Positions 5,643 to 9,785 of a stretch of DNA of 9,785 nucleotides are shown here, in pieces (the stretch's first letter is position 1; every line of letters begins with the position of its first letter). The position numbers were made by a program, and so were the translations under genes. Below the pieces are notes generated by a model. That model saw nothing but the letters and a program-made list of their open reading frames with translations, was not told the origin of the DNA and made no database searches. This DNA comes from Bacteroidota bacterium. Its GTDB lineage: Bacteria; Bacteroidota; Ignavibacteria; UBA10030; UBA8401. Where the stretch lies: NCBI GenBank assembly GCA_023229405.1, contig JALNZH010000122.1, forward strand, positions 1 through 9,785, read 5' to 3'.

Positions 5643-6647
5643 TTATGCGTAGATGTTATTGTGGAGCACATCCAGTGAAGGTTGTGGGCTTGCATCGGCA
5701 AATTCTACTGCCTCCTGGACTTCTTGTTTGATCAACTCATCCATCGCTTCCAGATCGGTTTCTTTTAAAATTCCTTCAGCGATCAGTTCTTTTCCGAATG
5801 TTTCAACCGGGTCCCGTTTTTTATATTCTTCAATCTCTTCTTTAGTCCGATATTGTCCCGGATCGGACATCGAATGTCCGCGATACCGATAGGTTCGTGC
5901 TTCAATGAACGTGGGAAGCATTTCCGTTCGTGCACGGTTAATTGCAACACTCATTTCACGGTACATTTCAATTACATCCATTCCATTCACCGCTCCGCGC
6001 GCCATTTCATAACCGGCTGCTTTTTCGAACAAATGTTCGCCTGCCATGGCACGTGAGATTGCCGTTCCCATACCGTATCCGTTATTTTCGCAGATGAAGA
6101 TTACCGGTAATTTCCAGAGTTGTGCCATGTTCAATGTTTCATGGAACACTCCCTGGTTTGTTGAAGCTTCACCCATAAAACAGATCGTTACAGAATCTCT
6201 TCCTTGATACTTTGTCGCAAACGCAGATCCGGCCGCAAGCGGCGGATGACCACCCACAATTCCCCAACCGCCCATAAATCCTTTCGCCAAATCATAAAAA
6301 TGCATCGATCCGCCGATCCCTTTCGAGACACCAGTCGCTTTTCCAAACAGTTCCGCCATACAGCCTTTGGATTCCATTCCGCGGGCAAGTGCAAGACCGT
6401 GATCGCGATAAGCGGTATAAATAAAATCATCTTCACGCAATGCAGAAATTGCACCGACGCCGGTTGCTTCCTGTCCGATATATAAATGACAGAAACCGCC
6501 GATCTTTCCTTTGCCATATTCCTGAGCAGCGCGTTCTTCAAACCGACGGATGTGCAGCATATCGCGGTACATTTTAATCAATTTTTCATTCGACAGGTTG
6601 AGATCTACCCAACGAGCTAGTTTTGCCTTTTTCTTTTCTTCTTTCAT
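5643..6647 (-). CDS. pdhA: Pyruvate dehydrogenase E1 component, alpha subunit
   Basis: A 334-residue alpha subunit that binds the thiamine-diphosphate phosphates and Mg. Seen: YRDMLHIRRFEE near residues 27-38, the active-site loop AYRDHGLALARG (79-90), GGSMHFYD (112-119), and a cofactor motif starting at residue 159 and ending with NN at 188-189 in FICENNGYGMGT. The YRYRGHSMSDPGQYRT loop (253-268) matches the region phosphorylated in mitochondria; a bacterial kinase is not implied. The thiamine motif begins GEAS instead of the usual GDG, so the metal-binding aspartate is replaced by glutamate. The ATG at 6647-6645 has AGGA ten bases upstream, inside a 12-bp palindrome (TATCCTAGGATA, 6656-6667). 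It lies 44 bp after lipA and 64 bp before pdhB. Overall similarity to PDHA1 favours pyruvate as substrate. Confidence 0.95.
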   Translation of the reverse strand: MKEEKKKAKLARWVDLNLSNEKLIKMYRDMLHIRRFEERAAQEYGKGKIGGFCHLYIGQEATGVGAISALREDDFIYTAYRDHGLALARGMESKGCMAELFGKATGVSKGIGGSMHFYDLAKGFMGGWGIVGGHPPLAAGSAFATKYQGRDSVTICFMGEASTNQGVFHETLNMAQLWKLPVIFICENNGYGMGTAISRAMAGEHLFEKAAGYEMARGAVNGMDVIEMYREMSVAINRARTEMLPTFIEARTYRYRGHSMSDPGQYRTKEEIEEYKKRDPVETFGKELIAEGILKETDLEAMDELIKQEVQEAVEFADASPQPSLDVLHNNIYA

Positions 6648-6691
6648 TCTTTATGTATCCTAGGATAATATACGATGATATAGTAAAACAA

Positions 6692-7600
6692 TTAAACGTG
6701 TTGCTCCGCATGATAAGAACTGCGCGTGAGCGGACTTGATTGAACATGCTTGAAACCCATTTCCATTCCTTTCACGCGAAACATTGCAAATTCGTCCGGA
6801 TGAACATATCGGTCTACCGGCAAATGATTTTTCGTCGGCTGCAAATACTGACCAATAGTGAAAATATCACACTCCACAGCACGAAGATCAGCCATAAGTT
6901 CGATCACTTCTTTCGGTGTTTCTCCGAGTCCAACCATAATGCCGGTCTTTGTTGTGAAGCCGCGGTGTTTTGCGCGCTCCAACAATTCCAATGTGCGATG
7001 ATAATGCGCCTGCGGACGAACGGTGCGGTATAACCGCGGGACAGTTTCAATATTATGATTCAATACATCCGGTTGAGCGTTCAGAACAACATTCAGCGCC
7101 TCTTCGCTTCCCATAAAATCTGGAATAAGCACTTCCACTTTGCATAGTGGAAGCCGTTTGCGAATTTCCTGAATCGTGCTGGCAAAAATATGCGCACCCC
7201 CGTCGAACAATTCATCACGGTTCACCGAAGTGATGACGGCATGACGAAGTTTCATCAATGCGACAGCTTCACCAACGCGGCGCGGCTCATCATCATCAAC
7301 AATGTGCATTTTCCCTGTCTTCACATTACAAAATCCGCAACTGCGTGTACAGGTGTCACCAAGAATCATGAATGTGGCCGTACCGGAGTTCCAGCACTCT
7401 CCCATATTCGGGCATCGCGCCTCTTCACAGACAGTATGGAGCTTCCGCTCGTCGATCATGTTCTTCAGGCGGGAATAACTTTCTCCGCCCGGAACACGTG
7501 CTTTCAGCCATTCTGGTTTGCGTTGCACTGTTGAGTTATTCAAAAGCTTTTCGCCATCGGATAACGTTTCAACTGGTATTTCCTGAATTACAATTTCCAT
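6692..7600 (-). CDS. lipA: Lipoyl synthase (radical SAM)
   Basis: A 302-residue cytoplasmic enzyme that inserts two sulfurs into protein-bound octanoyl groups to give the lipoyl cofactor of E2 and GcvH. All hallmarks are visible: the auxiliary 4Fe-4S cluster cysteines C58, C63 and C69 (CEEARCPNMGEC), the radical-SAM CX3CX2C C84, C88 and C91 (CTRSCGFC), and the C-terminal RSSYHA (293-298) whose serine completes the auxiliary cluster. The RKPEWLKARVPGG block (27-39) is also typical. The ATG at 7600-7598 is three bases after the upstream gene's TAA, with no clear Shine-Dalgarno, so translation is probably coupled. A GTG at codon 25 is a poorer alternative. Placing lipA directly before pdhA links cofactor synthesis with the complex that needs it. 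No lipB or lplA is present in the window. Confidence 0.97.
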   Translation of the reverse strand: MEIVIQEIPVETLSDGEKLLNNSTVQRKPEWLKARVPGGESYSRLKNMIDERKLHTVCEEARCPNMGECWNSGTATFMILGDTCTRSCGFCNVKTGKMHIVDDDEPRRVGEAVALMKLRHAVITSVNRDELFDGGAHIFASTIQEIRKRLPLCKVEVLIPDFMGSEEALNVVLNAQPDVLNHNIETVPRLYRTVRPQAHYHRTLELLERAKHRGFTTKTGIMVGLGETPKEVIELMADLRAVECDIFTIGQYLQPTKNHLPVDRYVHPDEFAMFRVKGMEMGFKHVQSSPLTRSSYHAEQHV

Positions 7601-7603
7601 GAT

Positions 7604-9244
7604 TTAGAAAAAATACAAAATTGAGAGACCTAATTCCTTAAATTTTGAAATATCCTCTTTGAAAGAGAATTGGAATTTCAATCCAGATCTATGCTGGAGT
7701 TGTGCATTAAAAAATAAGGATGTACTGGAATAATAATTGGTATTTGATGACCTTCCATTGTTTTGTGTTGTCAGAGATTGATTCGATGTGCCGCCGCTAG
7801 AGGAAACATAAAATGTTGTTAATGGAAGCGATTTATATTCGGAATCATTGGTATAAATAGAATATCGTGTATTCATGCCGGAAAATATTGTGCACCACTC
7901 TGAAGGCGAATACTCAATCATCAAGGGAATGAGAATTTCATATTTGTAATAAGTATTGTCATACTTCGTCAATGTTTGTTCGTTTGAGAAATAATACCCA
8001 ATTTGGCCATTGGTTGAGGTCGAATAAAATAGTTGAGGAACTAATCCCGTTTGCACTTTTAAATCTTCCAAGTCGAAACCGGAGATCACCCCCGCACTCA
8101 AATGCATCCCTGAATTTGAGCTTTCTATATTCCCTGATGCTTCGGTAAATGACGTATCGCCGGTTGGGTTAGAGTTTCCGTATCGAGAATAAGAATAATT
8201 CCTTCTTTTCGTTGAAAGGGATATATCGCCATATAAATATTCAGCATTAACCGAAATAAATCCTCCCGAAGGTATTCCAAACAATGATAGCGCCCGGTGA
8301 TAATATCCTGAAATATTTATTGATGTCGGATCCAACACTGATCGATAGGTATGTGCAGACAAAGTGGAATTATTAGAATTGCTATTATTTATACTGTCAG
8401 TGTAACGATAACTGTATTTATATTCCGAAACCGTTTCGTCGATATGTTCACTTTTTCCTTTAGTCACTTGCAACAATACAAGCAAGTCTGAAACGTTGTC
8501 GGCAAAGCTCATTTCAATACCAACGGCGTACTTTGGATCCGCTTGTTTTCCGTTTAATGAACTTGTATTTGTTCTTGAATAAACATTATTCGTATTTTCA
8601 GTTCGTTCCATTTCGGAAGAAGACAGAATACTTTGTTGTGTATTCGGTAAATAAAATCCAAAGAGACTATACGAATACATTCTTTCGCCTAAAGAAAATA
8701 TTTTTGATATTTTGAGCCGGGTTTTAGAAAAACTGTTGTCTATTTCGCTGCTCCGCACAGATGAATTAGTTTGAGTTGTCAAAATTATCCTCGATGATGT
8801 GGAATTACTCTTATTTCCAGAACCGTTGACAATATTTGCAAATTGAATCAACCAATATCCATCATCGCTTCTCTTCAAAACCGCCATATCAATTGTCGGA
8901 GACGGCACGTACACATATGTCGTTGGCGGTGAGAGCCGTTCAATCGTTACACGAATGTTATTTTCTGTTTCAGAAAATAACACATCGTTTCCGTATGAGA
9001 AATAATTATACTGCGGATACCCATCGTACTTGCCAACTACAAATTGCCGCTGATAACTCATTGCCCTTGCAGGATTATATAGAATTTGCGCACCGGTATC
9101 CGGTGTGAACAACGTTAATTGAGGATCGACACCATAGAGTAAAGAAAATGGATTTGATGTTAATTCATTTGAATTAAAAAATTGCGCTCGAACGTCCAGA
9201 GACCCCACAATCAACAGTATAAGAAGTATAGGGAGTTTTTTCAT
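7604..9244 (-). CDS. Secreted protein of unknown function, probable outer-membrane beta-barrel
   Basis: I do not recognise a family for this 546-residue protein. It starts with a good signal peptide: MKK, a hydrophobic core (residues 4-16), then a V-R-A site with likely cleavage after A20. The mature part is rich in Ser, Asn, Thr and Tyr, with many short alternating stretches, and contains low-complexity Asn/Ser segments such as SINNSNSNNSTLS (about 285). It ends in GLSILYFF, an aromatic C-terminus like that of outer-membrane barrels recognised by the Bam machinery. No lipobox or internal transmembrane helix is seen. The gene is AT-richer than its neighbours (19 G/C of 60 in 8341-8400). The ATG at 9244-9242 has AAGG about ten bases upstream. 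It lies 30 bp after an E2 gene and 3 bp before lipA, so it is co-transcribed with them although no functional link is apparent. Confidence 0.8.
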   Translation of the reverse strand: MKKLPILLILLIVGSLDVRAQFFNSNELTSNPFSLLYGVDPQLTLFTPDTGAQILYNPARAMSYQRQFVVGKYDGYPQYNYFSYGNDVLFSETENNIRVTIERLSPPTTYVYVPSPTIDMAVLKRSDDGYWLIQFANIVNGSGNKSNSTSSRIILTTQTNSSVRSSEIDNSFSKTRLKISKIFSLGERMYSYSLFGFYLPNTQQSILSSSEMERTENTNNVYSRTNTSSLNGKQADPKYAVGIEMSFADNVSDLLVLLQVTKGKSEHIDETVSEYKYSYRYTDSINNSNSNNSTLSAHTYRSVLDPTSINISGYYHRALSLFGIPSGGFISVNAEYLYGDISLSTKRRNYSYSRYGNSNPTGDTSFTEASGNIESSNSGMHLSAGVISGFDLEDLKVQTGLVPQLFYSTSTNGQIGYYFSNEQTLTKYDNTYYKYEILIPLMIEYSPSEWCTIFSGMNTRYSIYTNDSEYKSLPLTTFYVSSSGGTSNQSLTTQNNGRSSNTNYYSSTSLFFNAQLQHRSGLKFQFSFKEDISKFKELGLSILYFF

Positions 9245-9274
9245 TGTCTTGAGCCTTATGATTTTTTCTGTGGA

Positions 9275-9785
9275 TTAAATTGTTTGTGTAATGTCAAAAT
9301 TTTCTAAGTAATAGACGACCTTTTGCATAAACATTCCACCGAGCGCTCCGTCAATAATACGGTGATCGTACGACATTGAGATGTACACCATCGAGCGGAT
9401 TGCGATTGCATCATCGATGACAACTGGCCGTTTTTTAATTGCGCCGATACCGAGAATTGCCACCTGCGGTTGGTTGATGATCGGGAAACCATACAGATTT
9501 CCGTATCCACCGGGATTTGTCACTGTAAATGTTCCTCCGGTTACTTCATCCGGCATTAATTTTTTGTTCCGCGCACGGGTTGCGAGATCATGTAATGATC
9601 GCGCAATACCGGCGAGATTTTTTTGTTCCGCACTTTTAATTACCGGCACTATCAATCCATTCTCCAGCGCGACGGCAACACCGAGGTTAACATCTTTCCG
9701 CACGATAATCGTGTCACCGTCCACGGATGAATTAAGCATCGGAAAATCTTTGATCGCCTTGACAACCGCTTCAAGAAAGAACGGC
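9275..9785 (-). CDS. 2-oxoacid dehydrogenase E2 acyltransferase, C-terminal catalytic domain (runs off the right edge)
   Basis: The last 169 residues of a second E2 protein. The frame stays open to the window edge (PFFLEAVVKAIKDFPMLN and onward), so the ATG at 9739 is internal, not the start. Seen: the acyltransferase core segments SSVDGD, LGVAVALENGLIVPVI, GTFTVTNPGGYGN and INQPQVAILGIGAI, and the active site SYDHRIIDG (histidine 29 residues from the C-terminus, with the paired aspartate four residues later). The FPMLN and VDGD pattern and the short tail ending DITQTI differ from the PDH E2 at 3332-4546. This suggests a branched-chain or 2-oxoglutarate dehydrogenase type; I cannot tell which. 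Lipoyl and E3-binding domains must lie upstream, outside the window. It would also depend on LipA, encoded two genes downstream. Confidence 0.9.
   Translation of the reverse strand, partial: PFFLEAVVKAIKDFPMLNSSVDGDTIIVRKDVNLGVAVALENGLIVPVIKSAEQKNLAGIARSLHDLATRARNKKLMPDEVTGGTFTVTNPGGYGNLYGFPIINQPQVAILGIGAIKKRPVVIDDAIAIRSMVYISMSYDHRIIDGALGGMFMQKVVYYLENFDITQTI

Noticed and set aside
6656..6667. 12-bp palindrome TATCCTAGGATA before pdhA as an operator
   Set aside because: It overlaps the pdhA ribosome binding site in a 44-bp gap, with no promoter seen nearby. A single short palindrome of this kind can arise by chance.
9275..9739. Short stand-alone E2 beginning at the ATG at 9739
   Set aside because: The frame is open upstream to the window edge and encodes conserved acyltransferase sequence (FFLEAVVKAIKDFP), so this is a truncated view of a longer gene.

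Overview
The window is bacterial DNA of moderate GC (roughly 42-47 % in the housekeeping genes). All ten genes I can support lie on the minus strand, so transcription runs from high to low coordinates. The mitochondrial-type PDH E1, class III aminotransferase and E2 sequences, plus a large Ser/Asn/Tyr-rich secreted protein that looks like an outer-membrane barrel, suggest a Gram-negative of the FCB group, perhaps Ignavibacteriota or a relative. That is inference. The one clear promoter is a TTGACA-17-TAACAT type, not the TAnnTTTG type of Bacteroidia.

Right block (9785 to about 3270): 2-oxoacid dehydrogenases and their cofactor. It opens with the C-terminal catalytic domain of a first 2-oxoacid dehydrogenase E2, cut by the window edge. 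Next come a 546-residue secreted protein of unknown function and lipoyl synthase (lipA). These are followed by pyruvate dehydrogenase E1 alpha (pdhA), E1 beta (pdhB) and a complete one-lipoyl-domain E2 (pdhC). A strong hairpin/T-tract terminator ends the block at 3270-3309. LipA builds the lipoyl group that the E2 proteins carry, so cofactor synthesis sits in line with its consumers. No E3 (dihydrolipoyl dehydrogenase) gene is present.

Left block (about 3243 to 1): reductive pyrimidine catabolism. A promoter and a strong Shine-Dalgarno drive a beta-ureidopropionase-type nitrilase. It is followed by a class III aminotransferase and the first 115 residues of PreT, the FAD/Fe-S subunit of NAD-dependent dihydropyrimidine dehydrogenase. 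Together these fit uracil/thymine to dihydropyrimidine to N-carbamoyl-beta-amino acid to beta-amino acid to semialdehyde. The dihydropyrimidinase and PreA genes would be expected beyond the left edge.

The most unusual part is in the left block. A compact AT-rich cassette (360-836) interrupts the pyrimidine operon between the aminotransferase and preT. It holds one small four-helix-bundle protein of the S23/23S-rRNA-intervening-sequence family. It is bounded by imperfect inverted repeats, each built of degenerate 7-bp words. One arm supplies the gene's ribosome binding site and overlaps the aminotransferase stop codon; the other arm contains the gene's own stop codon. A second inverted repeat with the same 7-bp word architecture, but no gene, sits one junction upstream (2224-2274). 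Together they look like full and empty forms of a small mobile or structured element.
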